A stretch of 34,811 nt of DNA from Novosphingobium acidiphilum DSM 19966 (GCF_000429005.1 NZ_AUBA01000027.1:1-34811); one strand, 5' to 3'; shown: positions 7,859 through 17,881, counted from the stretch's first letter. The notes: generated from the letters alone by a model not told the origin. Program-made: numbers and translations.

Positions 7859-10609
7859 ATGATGCTTCCCCGGATTGCCAACCAGCGCGCGATCATCGAT
7901 CGGCGCACGCTTGCCGATGACATCGCAGCGCTGTTCGCTGCGCGGCGCGACAAGGCGCGCCCGGCGATTGTCGACGCGCTGCGCGCCAGCCTGGCCGCGG
8001 GGCGCGCCGAGCTGGTGCGGCGGCTGGAACTGCAGCCGTCGCATGGCACCGAATGCGCGCAAGGGCAGGCATTCCTGATCGACCAGCTGGTGCGGGTGAT
8101 CCACGATCATGTGGTCGCGCAGGTCTATCCTGCGCGCAACCGATCGATGGGTGAACGCATCGCGGTGGTGGCCGTGGGCGGCTATGGCCGGGGCGAAATG
8201 GCACCGCATTCGGATGTCGACATTGCCTTTGTCACCCCGATCAAGCCGACGTCATGGTGCGAACAGGTGATCGAGGCGATCTTGTATTTCCTGTGGGATC
8301 TGGGGCTGAAGGTCGGCCATTCGAGCCGGTCGCTCGATGAAGTGGTGCGCCAGGCCAAAGCCGACGTGACGATCCGCACCGCGCTGCTGGAAGGCCGCTA
8401 TGTGTGGGGCGACCGGCCCCTGTACGAAGAGGCGCAGCGTCGGTTCTGGGTCGATGTTGCCGCCGGCACCGAGCGGCAATTTGTCGAACAGAAGCTGGCC
8501 GAACGCAACCAGCGGCACAAACGCCTGGGCGACAGCCGCTATGTCGTCGAACCCAATGTGAAAGAGGGCAAGGGCGGCCTGCGCGATCTGCACGCGCTGT
8601 ACTGGATCGGCAAATATATCCACAAGGTGCGCGATCCTTCGGAACTGGTCGACGTCGGCTTGTTGACCGGGCTGGAATACCGCGCGTTCCGCCGGGCCGA
8701 AAACTTTTTCTGGGCGGTGCGCTGCCACCTGCACATGATCACCAACCGGCCCGAAGACCGGCTGACGTTTGATCTGCAACGCGAAGTGGCGCTGCGGATG
8801 AATTTTGCCGACCGGCCGGGCAAGAGCGCGGTCGAACGCTTCATGCAGATGTTCTTTCTCCACGCGCGGCAGGTGGGATCGCTGACCGGCGTATTTCTGG
8901 CCCAGCTGGATGACCAGTGGGCGACGCAGCGGCTGGGCTTTTTTGCCAAGTTGCGCGCACGGCGCCGCGCCGGGCGCAAGATCGGTGCCTTTGCGGTGAT
9001 TGCCGACAAAGTGGCGGCGGACAGCGACGACTTCTTTGCAAAAGACCCGGTCCGCCTGATCGAACTGTTCCATGTGGCCGACCGCGAAGGCATGGAAATC
9101 CATCCCGAAACCATGCGCCAGGCGCATCGCGATGCCGGGCTGATCGATCCTGCGGTGCGCCGTGATCCGCGTGCCAACCAGCTGTTCATGGATATCCTGA
9201 CCAGCCGCCGCGATCCTGAAACGGTGTTGCGCTGGATGAGCGAGGCGGGCGTGTTCGGCCGCTTCATTCTGGATTTCGGGCGTGTGGTCGCGCAGATGCA
9301 GTTCGATATGTACCACCACTATACGGTGGACGAACATACCATCCGCGCGATCGGCCTGCTGGCGCGGATCGAACGTGGCGATGAACGCGATCTGCACCCG
9401 CTGGCGACATCGGTGATGGGCCAGATCGTGTCGCGCCGGGTGCTTTATGTCGCCACGTTGCTGCACGACATCGCCAAAGGGCGCCGCGGCGATCATTCGG
9501 TGCTGGGCGCCGAGGTCGCGATGAAGCTGTGCCCGCGTCTGGGATTGAGCCCGGCGGAAACCGAAATGGTCGCCTGGCTGGTGCGTTGGCATCTGCTGAT
9601 GAGCGCGACCGCGTTCAAGCGCGATCTGGCCGATTACAAGACCATCGCCGATTTTGCAGGACAAGTGCAAAGCGTCGAACGGCTGCGGCTGCTGCTGGTC
9701 TTGACGATTGTCGATATCCGCGCGGTTGGCCCCGGCATCTGGAATTCGTGGAAACGGCAATTGCTGGGCGATCTGTACATTGCCGCGCACGAAATGCTGC
9801 GTCTGGGGCACAAGCAATATGGCCGCGCCGAACGCATCGCCGCCAAAAAGCGCGCGGTCGCCACGATCCTGAAAGAGCGCGATGCGCTGATCGGTACGGT
9901 CGGGCGGCAGTTGATCGACGCCTACTGGATTGCCGAACCCGAAGACATCATCGCGATGAACCTGCAACAGTTGGATATTGCGCTGGATGAACCGCTGTCG
10001 GTCGAGGCGCGGTATTATTCCGCGCGCGGCGCGACACTGGTGACGGTGATCGCCGCCGACCACCCGGGGCTGTTCTACCGCATTGCCGGCGGCATCCATC
10101 TGGCAGGCGGCAATATCATCGATGCGCGCATTCACACCGCGCGCAACGGCGTGGCGGTCGACAATTTCCTGGTGCAGGATCCGCTGGGCCGGCCATTGAA
10201 CGAGGACAGCCAGATCGCCCGGCTGAAAACCGCGATTGCCGATGCCCTGGCCAACAAGGTCCAGCTGTCGCCCAGGCTGGCCGCGCGCCCGCTGGCCAGG
10301 CCCCGTGCCGAAGCGTTCGAAGTGCATCCGATCGCGATTTTCGACAACGCCGCGTCCGACCGGTTTACCGTGATCGAGGTCGGTGCGCTCGATCGCCCGG
10401 CACTGCTCAGCCGGCTGGCCCGCGCGCTGTTCGAGGCGCAGCTGATCGTTCATTCGGCGCATATCGCGACGTATGGCGAACGCGCGGTCGACACGTTCTA
10501 TGTGACCGATGTGCTGGGCAGCAAAGTGACCGAAGAGGTGCGGCTGCGCGCGATCGAACGCCGGCTGATCGAGGCGGCCGGCGACAGCACGATCAAGGCC
10601 GCTGCGTGA
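7859..10609 (+). CDS. glnD: PII uridylyltransferase / uridylyl-removing enzyme
   Basis: GlnD senses glutamine and controls PII proteins by adding UMP at low nitrogen and removing it at high nitrogen. At 916 residues it has the normal four-part layout: a nucleotidyltransferase domain with GGYGRGEMAPHSDVDIAF at about 105-122, a linker, an HD phosphohydrolase domain with TLLHDIAKGRRGDHS (His and Asp near 535-536), and two C-terminal ACT domains starting near 726 and 838. Both catalytic centres look intact. Its target, GlnK with Tyr51, is encoded at 33694 in this window. Two adjacent ATGs (7859 and 7862) follow AAGGGGGG; either may start. It lies 18 bp after the acyl-CoA synthetase gene, probably by chance rather than function. 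Confidence 0.96.
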   Translation: MMLPRIANQRAIIDRRTLADDIAALFAARRDKARPAIVDALRASLAAGRAELVRRLELQPSHGTECAQGQAFLIDQLVRVIHDHVVAQVYPARNRSMGERIAVVAVGGYGRGEMAPHSDVDIAFVTPIKPTSWCEQVIEAILYFLWDLGLKVGHSSRSLDEVVRQAKADVTIRTALLEGRYVWGDRPLYEEAQRRFWVDVAAGTERQFVEQKLAERNQRHKRLGDSRYVVEPNVKEGKGGLRDLHALYWIGKYIHKVRDPSELVDVGLLTGLEYRAFRRAENFFWAVRCHLHMITNRPEDRLTFDLQREVALRMNFADRPGKSAVERFMQMFFLHARQVGSLTGVFLAQLDDQWATQRLGFFAKLRARRRAGRKIGAFAVIADKVAADSDDFFAKDPVRLIELFHVADREGMEIHPETMRQAHRDAGLIDPAVRRDPRANQLFMDILTSRRDPETVLRWMSEAGVFGRFILDFGRVVAQMQFDMYHHYTVDEHTIRAIGLLARIERGDERDLHPLATSVMGQIVSRRVLYVATLLHDIAKGRRGDHSVLGAEVAMKLCPRLGLSPAETEMVAWLVRWHLLMSATAFKRDLADYKTIADFAGQVQSVERLRLLLVLTIVDIRAVGPGIWNSWKRQLLGDLYIAAHEMLRLGHKQYGRAERIAAKKRAVATILKERDALIGTVGRQLIDAYWIAEPEDIIAMNLQQLDIALDEPLSVEARYYSARGATLVTVIAADHPGLFYRIAGGIHLAGGNIIDARIHTARNGVAVDNFLVQDPLGRPLNEDSQIARLKTAIADALANKVQLSPRLAARPLARPRAEAFEVHPIAIFDNAASDRFTVIEVGALDRPALLSRLARALFEAQLIVHSAHIATYGERAVDTFYVTDVLGSKVTEEVRLRAIERRLIEAAGDSTIKAAA

Positions 10610-10646
10610 CATTTGCAATGCCGCTGACCATGGGTACCATCGCGCA

Positions 10647-11207
10647 ATGACCGAGGCGCGGTATCTGTCGGGATCGATTCTGCTGGCGATGCCGGGCATG
10701 GGCGATGCGCGGTTCGATCATGCGGTGATCGCAATGTGCGTGCATGACGCCAATGGCGCGCTGGGCATCGGCGTGGGGGCAATTCTGCCGGGCGTTACGT
10801 TGCACGGATTGCTTGACGATGTCGGCATCGATCGGGGCACGGTGCCCGATGCACCGATCCATGCGGGTGGGCCGGTCGAACCGCAACGCGGATTTGTCCT
10901 GCACAGCCCCGAATGGGCCGGACCGGGCACTTTGCCGGTTTCAGACGAATGGAACCTGTCGGCCTCGCTCGAAGTGCTGCGCGCGATTGCCGAGGCGCGG
11001 GGCCCCGCACACTGGGTGGTCGCACTGGGCTATGCCGGATGGGGCGCGGGCCAGCTGGACGGCGAAATGCGCCAGCACGGCTGGCATGCCGCCGCGGGCC
11101 GCGCCGCGATCCTGTTCGACACGCCCGTCGCAGCGCGCTGGCGCACCACGTGGCAGGCCGAAGGGATCGATCCGGCGCATCTGGTGGCGGCGACCGGACG
11201 CGCCTGA
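10647..11207 (+). CDS. YqgE/AlgH family protein
   Basis: This 186-residue cytoplasmic protein belongs to the YqgE/AlgH (DUF179) family. The opening YLSGSILLAMPGMGD and the following GALGIGVGAILPG stretch, together with the later GYAGWGAGQLDGE, are typical. The name AlgH comes from a proposed role in alginate regulation in Pseudomonas; the biochemical function of the family is not settled. The gene lies 37 bp after glnD on the same strand and is convergent with gltX. It could be transcribed with glnD. Confidence 0.9.
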   Translation: MTEARYLSGSILLAMPGMGDARFDHAVIAMCVHDANGALGIGVGAILPGVTLHGLLDDVGIDRGTVPDAPIHAGGPVEPQRGFVLHSPEWAGPGTLPVSDEWNLSASLEVLRAIAEARGPAHWVVALGYAGWGAGQLDGEMRQHGWHAAAGRAAILFDTPVAARWRTTWQAEGIDPAHLVAATGRA

Positions 11208-11250
11208 GCGTCGGGCGCACGGTCCGGAACCCATGCGTGCCGCGGTGTCG

Positions 11251-12579
11251 TTATCGCTGCAGCCGCGCCAGCGCCTCGTCGCGCCCGATCAGCGGCAGCA
11301 GTGCCTTCATGTCGGGCCCGTGGTCCAGCCCGGTCAACGCCTGGCGCAGCGGCATGAACAGCATTTTGCCCTTGCGGCCGGTGGTTTCCTTCAGCGCGGT
11401 GGTCAGCGCGGTCCACGGGTCGGCGGCCCAGTCAAGCGTGGCGGCGAGGGCCGCAGCTGCCGTCAGAAATTCGCGGGTTTCAGCATCGCAATCGGGCGCC
11501 GTGATCGGCCCCTTGATCACTTGCCACCAGTCGGCAGCCTCGGCCACGCGCGTCAGATTGGGGCGGATCGCCAGCCAGGTTGCCTGATCCATCCCGGCAG
11601 GCAGGCGGTCGGCGACGCGCGCAAAGGCCAGGCGATGGATCACCCCGGCGCTGATCCGTTCGAGCTCGGCGTCGTCGAACCGCGCAGGCGCACGGCCAAA
11701 GCGCGACAGGTCGAACGCGGCGGCCAGCTGGCCTGCATCAAGTGTGGCATCGACCGGGTCAGCCGTGCCCAGCCGGGCCAGCAGCGCCACGATGGCTTCG
11801 GGCTCTATCCCCGCCTCGCGCAGATCGGCCATGCCCAGCGCGCCCAGCCGTTTCGACAGCTTGCCCTCTGCGCCGGTCAGCAGCGCGGCATGGGCAAATT
11901 TCGGCACTGGCGCGCCCAGTGCAGTGAACATCTGCACCTGGGTGGCGGTGTTCGACACGTGATCTTCGCCGCGCAGCACGTCGGTCACGCCCATGTCGAT
12001 ATCGTCGATCACGCTGGGCAGCATGTAAAGCCATGACCCATCGGCACGGCGCACCACCGGATCGGACATCTGGCGCGAGTCGAAGTGCTGCGCACCGCGG
12101 ATCGCGTCATCCCACGCGATCGGCGTGTCGTGATCGAGCAGAAACCGCCAGTGCGGTGCATCGCCAGCGGCCGCGCGCGCGGCATGATCGGCCTCGGTCA
12201 GGGCCAGCGCGGCCCGGTCATAAATCGGCGGCAACCCGCGCGACAACAGCACCTTGCGCCGCAGGTCGAGTTCGGCTTGCGTTTCATAGCAGCGATAGAC
12301 GCGGCCTGCCGCAATCAGGCGGTCCATTGCCGACTGGTATACGGCAAAGCGCGCCGACTGACGTTCCTCGGCATCGGGATGCAGCCCCAGCCAGGCCAGA
12401 TCGGCGCGGATCGCCACGACATGCTCTTCGCGGCTGCGCGCGGCATCGGTGTCATCGATGCGCAGCAGGAATTTGCCCGCGTTGCGGCGCGCCAGCAGCC
12501 AGTTGTGCAGCGCGGTGCGGATGTTGCCGACATGCAGGCGGCCGGTGGGCGAAGGGGCAAAGCGGGTCACGACAGTCAT
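11251..12579 (-). CDS. gltX: Glutamyl-tRNA synthetase
   Basis: The enzyme charges glutamate to tRNA. The class I signature appears as FAPSPTGRLHVGN at residues 7-19, with HVGN in place of HIGH, and the second signature KLSKR lies near residue 237. The start is set at 12579 (MTVVTRFAPSPTG) because the family begins a few residues before FAPSPTG; the frame is open further upstream but that part does not look like protein of the family. At 442 residues it is shorter than the E. coli enzyme. Many alphaproteobacteria have two GltX paralogues, one of which mainly charges tRNA-Gln for the amidotransferase route; which one this is cannot be decided here. It is divergent from the M28 peptidase gene. 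Confidence 0.93.
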   Translation of the reverse strand: MTVVTRFAPSPTGRLHVGNIRTALHNWLLARRNAGKFLLRIDDTDAARSREEHVVAIRADLAWLGLHPDAEERQSARFAVYQSAMDRLIAAGRVYRCYETQAELDLRRKVLLSRGLPPIYDRAALALTEADHAARAAAGDAPHWRFLLDHDTPIAWDDAIRGAQHFDSRQMSDPVVRRADGSWLYMLPSVIDDIDMGVTDVLRGEDHVSNTATQVQMFTALGAPVPKFAHAALLTGAEGKLSKRLGALGMADLREAGIEPEAIVALLARLGTADPVDATLDAGQLAAAFDLSRFGRAPARFDDAELERISAGVIHRLAFARVADRLPAGMDQATWLAIRPNLTRVAEAADWWQVIKGPITAPDCDAETREFLTAAAALAATLDWAADPWTALTTALKETTGRKGKMLFMPLRQALTGLDHGPDMKALLPLIGRDEALARLQR

Positions 12580-12688
12580 GCCCGGTGCTATAGCGGCTTG
12601 ATGATCGTGCGCCAGTGGGGGTGTTGCGTGGGGCGCGTGCATGTGTAGTCTGGTTGCAACCGGAACCTTTTTGCGAAAGCTGGAAACG

Positions 12689-14296
12689 ATGTCATTGCGC
12701 GCCCTTGCCTGCTCGATGCTTGCCCTTGCCGTGGCGCTGCCCGCGCAGGCCGAACCCGGCGCGGACCCGGCGATCGCCAGGATCATCGACGAAGGCCTGC
12801 AGCGCAGCGAAGTGATGACCAATGCGTCGGCGCTGTTCGATGGTATCGGGGCGCGCCTGACTCATTCGGAAAACCAGCAAAAGGCGCAGAAATGGGCGAT
12901 CGCGCTGCTCAAAAGCTATGGTCTGGCCAATGTCCACGAAGAACCGTTCTATTTCGGCCTGGGCTGGAATCTCGACAGCTATGCCGTCAGCATGGTCACC
13001 CCGCGCAGGCTGCCGCTGACCGTGATCCCGGTGGCATGGTCGCCGCCGACCGAAGGTACACTGACCGCACCGGTGATCGTCGCGCCGATGTCGAAGGACG
13101 AACATCTGGCACAGTGGAAGGGCAAACTGGCGGGCAAGATCGTGCTGGTATCGATGCCGGGGGAAACCAGCGAAAGCAAAGAGGGGCTGTTTCAGCGGTA
13201 TTCGGACAAGGACATTGCCGAACTCGATCACTATGACGCGCCCAATTTCGACCCGCTGAAAAAACCGCGCTGGCTCAAAGTCCTGCCCTTTGCCGAGCGC
13301 CTGGCGGCCTTTGCCAAAGCCGAAGGTGCCGTGGCAATCGTGACCAAGGCCTATCGCGATGGCAAGCTGGTGTCGGGCGAAGGCTATGCCTATCAGCCGG
13401 GCCATACCCTGGCGCTGCCCACGGTGCAGATGGCGCAAGAGGATTATCGCCGGCTGGTGCGGCTGGCGGCTACCGGCCCGGCCCCGCAATTGAGCGTGGC
13501 GGTGGCCGCGCGCTATGACGACAAGAATCTGTATGCCACCAACATCATTGCCGAAATTCCGGGCACCGACCCCAAGGCCGGGGTGATCATGGCCGGCGCG
13601 CATTTCGACAGCTGGATCGCGGGCGACGGCGCCAGCGACAATGGCGCCGGCTCGGTCGCGCTGATCGAGGCGGCACGCCTGATCCAGAAATTGGGCACCA
13701 AGCCGCGCCGCACCATCCGCATCGCGCTGTGGAGCGGCGAGGAACAGGGCGAACTGGGCAGCCTGGCCTATGTCAGCCAGCATTTCGCATCGCGCCCGGT
13801 CGATCCCAAGCTGGTGGGATTTATGGCCGAAGATGCGTGGACCAAGGCCTTTCCGATCACGCCCAAGCCCGAATACGGCACGCTGAAAGCCTATTTCAAC
13901 GTCGACAACGGATCGGGCAAAGTGCGCGGGATCTATACCGAGGGCAATGCCGGGGTGAACGGCCTGCTCGGCGAATGGCTGGCGCCATTCAAGTCGATGG
14001 GCGCCGGTGCGCTGGTCGCCAGCAGGACCCATGGCACCGATCATGAAAAGTACCAGGCGGTCGGCCTGCCGGGGTACCAGTTCATCCAGGATCCGCTCGA
14101 TTACGAAACCCGCGTCCACCATTCCACGCTCGACACGCTCGACCACATGCGCGCCGACGACATGCGCCAGATCAGCGTGGTGTGGGCCGGCGTGCTGTGG
14201 CAGGCGGCGACCAGCGACAAGGAACTGCCGCGCCAGCCGCTGCCCGCGCAGCCGGTCCCGACCGACCCGTTCAAGGTGGCCGACCCGGACGACTGA
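12689..14296 (+). CDS. Exported M28-family zinc peptidase
   Basis: The protein is a predicted secreted or periplasmic dizinc aminopeptidase or carboxypeptidase. A clear signal peptide (MSLRALACSM... ending PAQA) covers about residues 1-22. An inserted PA-type region follows, then the M28 catalytic core: His305 in GAHFDS, Asp317 in ASDNGAG, the catalytic and metal glutamates 351-352 in WSGEEQGELGS, and a late histidine in VHHSTLDTLDHM. The segment GTDHEKYQAVGLPGYQF is typical of the subgroup resembling plasma glutamate carboxypeptidase. I chose the ATG at 12689, which opens the signal peptide and has GGAAA just before it; the upstream ATG at 12641 adds 16 unlikely residues. It converges on another exported hydrolase gene at 14374. 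Confidence 0.9.
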   Translation: MSLRALACSMLALAVALPAQAEPGADPAIARIIDEGLQRSEVMTNASALFDGIGARLTHSENQQKAQKWAIALLKSYGLANVHEEPFYFGLGWNLDSYAVSMVTPRRLPLTVIPVAWSPPTEGTLTAPVIVAPMSKDEHLAQWKGKLAGKIVLVSMPGETSESKEGLFQRYSDKDIAELDHYDAPNFDPLKKPRWLKVLPFAERLAAFAKAEGAVAIVTKAYRDGKLVSGEGYAYQPGHTLALPTVQMAQEDYRRLVRLAATGPAPQLSVAVAARYDDKNLYATNIIAEIPGTDPKAGVIMAGAHFDSWIAGDGASDNGAGSVALIEAARLIQKLGTKPRRTIRIALWSGEEQGELGSLAYVSQHFASRPVDPKLVGFMAEDAWTKAFPITPKPEYGTLKAYFNVDNGSGKVRGIYTEGNAGVNGLLGEWLAPFKSMGAGALVASRTHGTDHEKYQAVGLPGYQFIQDPLDYETRVHHSTLDTLDHMRADDMRQISVVWAGVLWQAATSDKELPRQPLPAQPVPTDPFKVADPDD

Positions 14297-14313
14297 TCAC
14301 CAACAGCCGCGCG

Positions 14314-14346
14314 GATCGCCCCGCGCGCAAGGCAGACAGGGCGATC
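14314..14346. terminator. Inverted repeat between convergent genes, possible terminator
   Basis: GATCGCCC (14314-14321) is perfectly repeated in inverse as GGGCGATC (14339-14346) with a 17-nt loop. It lies in the 77-bp gap between the ends of the M28 peptidase and DUF885 genes. There is no T tract on either side, so it may be a Rho-type or bidirectional stop, or have no role. Confidence 0.35.
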
Positions 14347-14373
14347 TGCGGTGCGCGTGGGGGGTGGCCTGGT

Positions 14374-16194
14374 CTAGCGCCGCGATGCAATCCACGCGTC
14401 GACCTGTTGATCCAGCACCGCCAGCGGCACCGATCCGCTGCCGACCACCAGATCATTGAACCCGCGCATGTCGAATTTCGCGCCCAGCGCATCCCTGGCC
14501 TTTTGCCGCAGCGCCATGATCCGGATCATGCCGATCTTGTAACCGGTGGCCTGGCCCGGCAGCGTGATATAGCGGCGCACTTCGGATCGCGCGCCCTCGG
14601 GCGGTTCGTGGCCGTTGGCGATCATGTAGGCCACGGCCTTGTCCTCGGACCAGCCTTGCGCATGCAGGCCGGTGTCTACCACCAGCCGCGCCGCCCGGAA
14701 CAGTTCGCCGTCCAGCCGTTTCAGCTCGGACGCGGCATCGGGATAGACCCCCATTTCGTGGCACAGTTCTTCGGCGTAAAGCGCCCAGCCTTCGCTGAAC
14801 GCGACATAGCCATAGCCCTTGCGAAACATCGGCGTGCCGGTCTGGCGCACCTGGATGTCGCCCTGCAACAGATGGCCGGGAATGCCTTCGTGGCACATCA
14901 GATCGGCCAGCGCCGCTTCGCTGTCGGTGGTGCCCAGCATGTGCAGAAACACCCGGCCCGGGCGTTTGCCGTCGGGGCTGGCAAAGCTGGCATGCGCCGC
15001 ACCGCCGGCCACTTCGCTGAACGCGGGTTCGCGGATCACTTCGGTGCCATAGGCGGGCCGATTGCCGAAAAAGTCCGCCAGCCTGGTGCGGTTGGCGTTG
15101 ACGATGGCATTGGCGCGCGCCAGGCGCGCGGCGCGGCGCGCATCGGTCCACGGCACCGGTGGATCGATCTGGTCAAGATGCGCGTGCATCGCGGCTTCGT
15201 CGGCAAATCCGGCCTGACGCGCCAGCGCGTTTTCCTCGGCCAGGATGCGCGCCACTTCGGCCAGGCCGGTCTGGTGGATCGTGGCGGCATCAAGATCGGT
15301 GGTGGTGTTCAGTTTCAATGCTGCGGCATACCACGCGGCGCCGTTGGGCAAGGACCCCGCGCCGACCACGCCCGATGGCGCGGTGGGCAACTGGTCCTGC
15401 CCCCAGGCGATGATGCGGGTGTACGGCGCGGCCAGCGCGGCAATCGCGGCGCGGGCTTCACCGCGCAGGCCATCGGCGGTGGCGGCATCGACTTTTCCGG
15501 CAGTCTGCAGCTGCGCGATCTTTGCCTGCGCGTCGGCCCACAGCGGTGAATCGGCCGCGCTGTCGAACGGCGCACCGGTGATCAGGCTGCGCGACCCTGC
15601 GATCACGCGTTCCACTTCGAATTTGGGTGCGACGATGCCTTGTGCCGCCGACAGCCGGGTCTGCGCGATTGCGGTGTCGAGCACGCCGGGCATCGCGCGC
15701 AGCCGCGCGATATACCCCTTCATGTCGTCGACATCGGCCACCCGGTGGGTGTTGATCAGAAAATCGGGCAATGCCGCGTGGGTCGAATAGAGGAACGAAT
15801 AGAACGGCGGCTGATAGCGCCGAAACGCATATTGCAGTTCCGCCCGGTCAAGCTCCAGCGCCCAGATGGCGTAGTTGGCGCGCGCGCGCGCGGACAAGCG
15901 CGCAGGGTCAAACGCGGCCTTCATCCGTGCAACGCTGCCGCGGCGCCATTCCAGCCGGGCCAGCATCGCGGCGTCGCTGATATCGTCCAGCCGGTCTTCG
16001 CCCGCCTTCAGCCCCAGCCGCGTGGCCAGCTGCGGCCGCATCGTCAGTTCGGTGGCGAATTCGGCATCGAGAAACGCGGTCAGCCGCGCATCGTCGTCTG
16101 CCTGCACTTGTGCCGCCGGGGCGGCGATCACGGGCAGGGGGGCCGCGCCGCACAACAGGCCGATGGCAAACAAAGTTGGTCGTATCGAACGCAT
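14374..16194 (-). CDS. Exported DUF885-family putative metallopeptidase
   Basis: The 606-residue protein starts with a signal peptide (MRSIRPTLFAIG... ending PVIAA) and then shows the DUF885 family pattern. The motif MCHEGIPGHLLQGDIQ, with His435, Glu436 and His441, is the family form of an HExxxGH zinc site, and EGWALYAEELCHEMG follows about 30 residues later and probably supplies another ligand. These features suggest an exported zinc carboxypeptidase or endopeptidase, but members are poorly characterised. The start at 16194 has GGAG 8 nt upstream. It lies 19 bp after nadE on the same strand and converges with the M28 peptidase gene. Confidence 0.88.
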   Translation of the reverse strand: MRSIRPTLFAIGLLCGAAPLPVIAAPAAQVQADDDARLTAFLDAEFATELTMRPQLATRLGLKAGEDRLDDISDAAMLARLEWRRGSVARMKAAFDPARLSARARANYAIWALELDRAELQYAFRRYQPPFYSFLYSTHAALPDFLINTHRVADVDDMKGYIARLRAMPGVLDTAIAQTRLSAAQGIVAPKFEVERVIAGSRSLITGAPFDSAADSPLWADAQAKIAQLQTAGKVDAATADGLRGEARAAIAALAAPYTRIIAWGQDQLPTAPSGVVGAGSLPNGAAWYAAALKLNTTTDLDAATIHQTGLAEVARILAEENALARQAGFADEAAMHAHLDQIDPPVPWTDARRAARLARANAIVNANRTRLADFFGNRPAYGTEVIREPAFSEVAGGAAHASFASPDGKRPGRVFLHMLGTTDSEAALADLMCHEGIPGHLLQGDIQVRQTGTPMFRKGYGYVAFSEGWALYAEELCHEMGVYPDAASELKRLDGELFRAARLVVDTGLHAQGWSEDKAVAYMIANGHEPPEGARSEVRRYITLPGQATGYKIGMIRIMALRQKARDALGAKFDMRGFNDLVVGSGSVPLAVLDQQVDAWIASRR

Positions 16195-16213
16195 GGGCGT
16201 GTCTCCGGAATTG

Positions 16214-17881
16214 TCAGGCGGTTCTGAACCCGTGGGTAATCGGATAGCGGCGGTCACGGCCGAAATTGCGCGTGCCAAGCTTCACCCCGGGGGGCGCCTG
16301 GCGGCGTTTGTATTCGGCCAGGTGGAGCAGGCGCTCGATGCGCTCGACCGTGGCGCGGTCCTGCCCTTCGGCAACGATCTGGTCGACGCTGCGTTCCTGT
16401 TCGATCAGGTCATGGAGGATCGCATCGAGCACTGCATAGTCGGGCAGCGAATCCGAATCCTTCTGGTCGGGGCGCAATTCGGCACTTGGCGGCTTGGTCA
16501 TGATCCGCTGCGGCATGACCGGGCCATCGGGGCCCAGGCCGATTTTGGGGCGTGCGGTGTTGCGCCATTGGGAAATGGCAAAGACCGTGGTCTTGTACGC
16601 GTCCTTCAACGGGTTGTAGCCGCCGTTCATGTCGCCATAGATCGTGGCATAGCCCACGCTCATTTCGCTCTTGTTGCCGGTGGTGATCAACATCGGCCCG
16701 AACTTGTTCGACAGCGCCATCAGCGTGGTACCGCGGATACGCGATTGCAGGTTCTCCTCGGTGATGTCGGGCGTACGCCCGGCAAAGACCGGGGCCAGCA
16801 TTTCGGAAAAACCCGTGACTGCGGGTTCGATCGGGATGGTGTCGAGCCTGGTGCCGAGCATCGCGGCACAGCCGGCGGCATCTTCCAGGCTTTCATCGCT
16901 GGTATAGCGGCTGGGCAGCATCACGCACCACACCCGTTCTGCGCCCAGCGCATCGACCGCGATCGCAGCGGTGATCGCCGAATCGATCCCGCCCGACAGA
17001 CCCAGCACGACGCCGGGAAAGCGATTCTTGTTCACATAATCGCGCAAGGCCAGGACCATCGCGCAATAGATGTCTTCGGGATGTTCGGCCAGGTCGTGCA
17101 CGTCGCCGGGGCCACAGCGCCAGCGGTGGCTGCTGCCCACTTGCACCCGGTTCCATTCGGTACGGATCACCGCCTCTTCCCAATCGGGGGCCTGGATCCA
17201 CAGCGCGCCTTCGGGGCCGACGACAAAGCTGGCGCCGTCGAACACCACTTCATCCTGCCCGCCGACGCGGTTGACATAGGCCAGCGGAATGCCGGTATCG
17301 ATCGCGCGGCGCTTGGCCACACCATCGATGCGCAAGACGTCCTTGTCGATTTCATAGGGGCTGCCGTTGACGCACAGGAAGATTTCCGCGCCCAGCCCGG
17401 CCAGATGGCGGCAGACATCGGGATGCCAGATGTCTTCGCAGATCGGCAGGCCCAGCATCACCCCCTTGAACAGCACCGGTTCGGGCAGCGGGCCGGGCAG
17501 AAAATAGCGCTTTTCATCAAACGTGCCGTAATTGGGCAATTCGTACTTGAACCGCACCGCCGCGATCCGCCCGCCTTCGAGCAGCGCGACCCCGTTGTGA
17601 AGCGCGCCATCGCGGACGAACACGCTGCCCACCAGCAGCGCCGGGCCGCCATCGCCGGTTTCGGCCGCCAAGGCTTCGAGTTCGTGCGCGGCACGCGCGA
17701 TCAGCGCGGGTTTCTGGATCAGATCCTCGGGGGGATAGCCGACCAGGTGCATTTCGGGAAAGACGATCAGATCGCTGTCCATTGCCTGGGCCCGCACGCG
17801 GCGCACCGAGGCGGCGTTTGCGGCAAGATCACCGACATTCTGGTTCAACTGGGCGAGGGTAATGATCAATCGGTCTGCCAT
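16214..17881 (-). CDS. nadE: Glutamine-dependent NAD+ synthetase
   Basis: The enzyme makes NAD+ from nicotinic acid adenine dinucleotide, ATP and ammonia released from glutamine. The N-terminal nitrilase-type glutaminase domain has VFPEMHLVGYPPEDL with the catalytic glutamate, a lysine in FDEKRYFLPG and the nucleophile Cys148 in LPICEDIW. The C-terminal synthetase domain has the ATP pyrophosphatase loop LGLSGGIDSA near residue 293 and TTGNKSEMSVGYAT. At 555 residues it is the two-domain form. The ATG at 17881 is preceded by AGGA at 8 nt; seven upstream residues in frame are rejected. It is divergent from prs across 212 bp. Confidence 0.95.
   Translation of the reverse strand: MADRLIITLAQLNQNVGDLAANAASVRRVRAQAMDSDLIVFPEMHLVGYPPEDLIQKPALIARAAHELEALAAETGDGGPALLVGSVFVRDGALHNGVALLEGGRIAAVRFKYELPNYGTFDEKRYFLPGPLPEPVLFKGVMLGLPICEDIWHPDVCRHLAGLGAEIFLCVNGSPYEIDKDVLRIDGVAKRRAIDTGIPLAYVNRVGGQDEVVFDGASFVVGPEGALWIQAPDWEEAVIRTEWNRVQVGSSHRWRCGPGDVHDLAEHPEDIYCAMVLALRDYVNKNRFPGVVLGLSGGIDSAITAAIAVDALGAERVWCVMLPSRYTSDESLEDAAGCAAMLGTRLDTIPIEPAVTGFSEMLAPVFAGRTPDITEENLQSRIRGTTLMALSNKFGPMLITTGNKSEMSVGYATIYGDMNGGYNPLKDAYKTTVFAISQWRNTARPKIGLGPDGPVMPQRIMTKPPSAELRPDQKDSDSLPDYAVLDAILHDLIEQERSVDQIVAEGQDRATVERIERLLHLAEYKRRQAPPGVKLGTRNFGRDRRYPITHGFRTA

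Noticed and set aside
10619..10646. Short hairpin ATGG-GTA-CCAT between glnD and the yqgE-type gene
   Set aside because: The 4-bp stem is too short and lacks a T tract, so it is not a terminator.
8252..10699. 815-codon open frame on the minus strand
   Set aside because: Antisense shadow of glnD, with the same His/Arg/Gln-rich composition and no motif.
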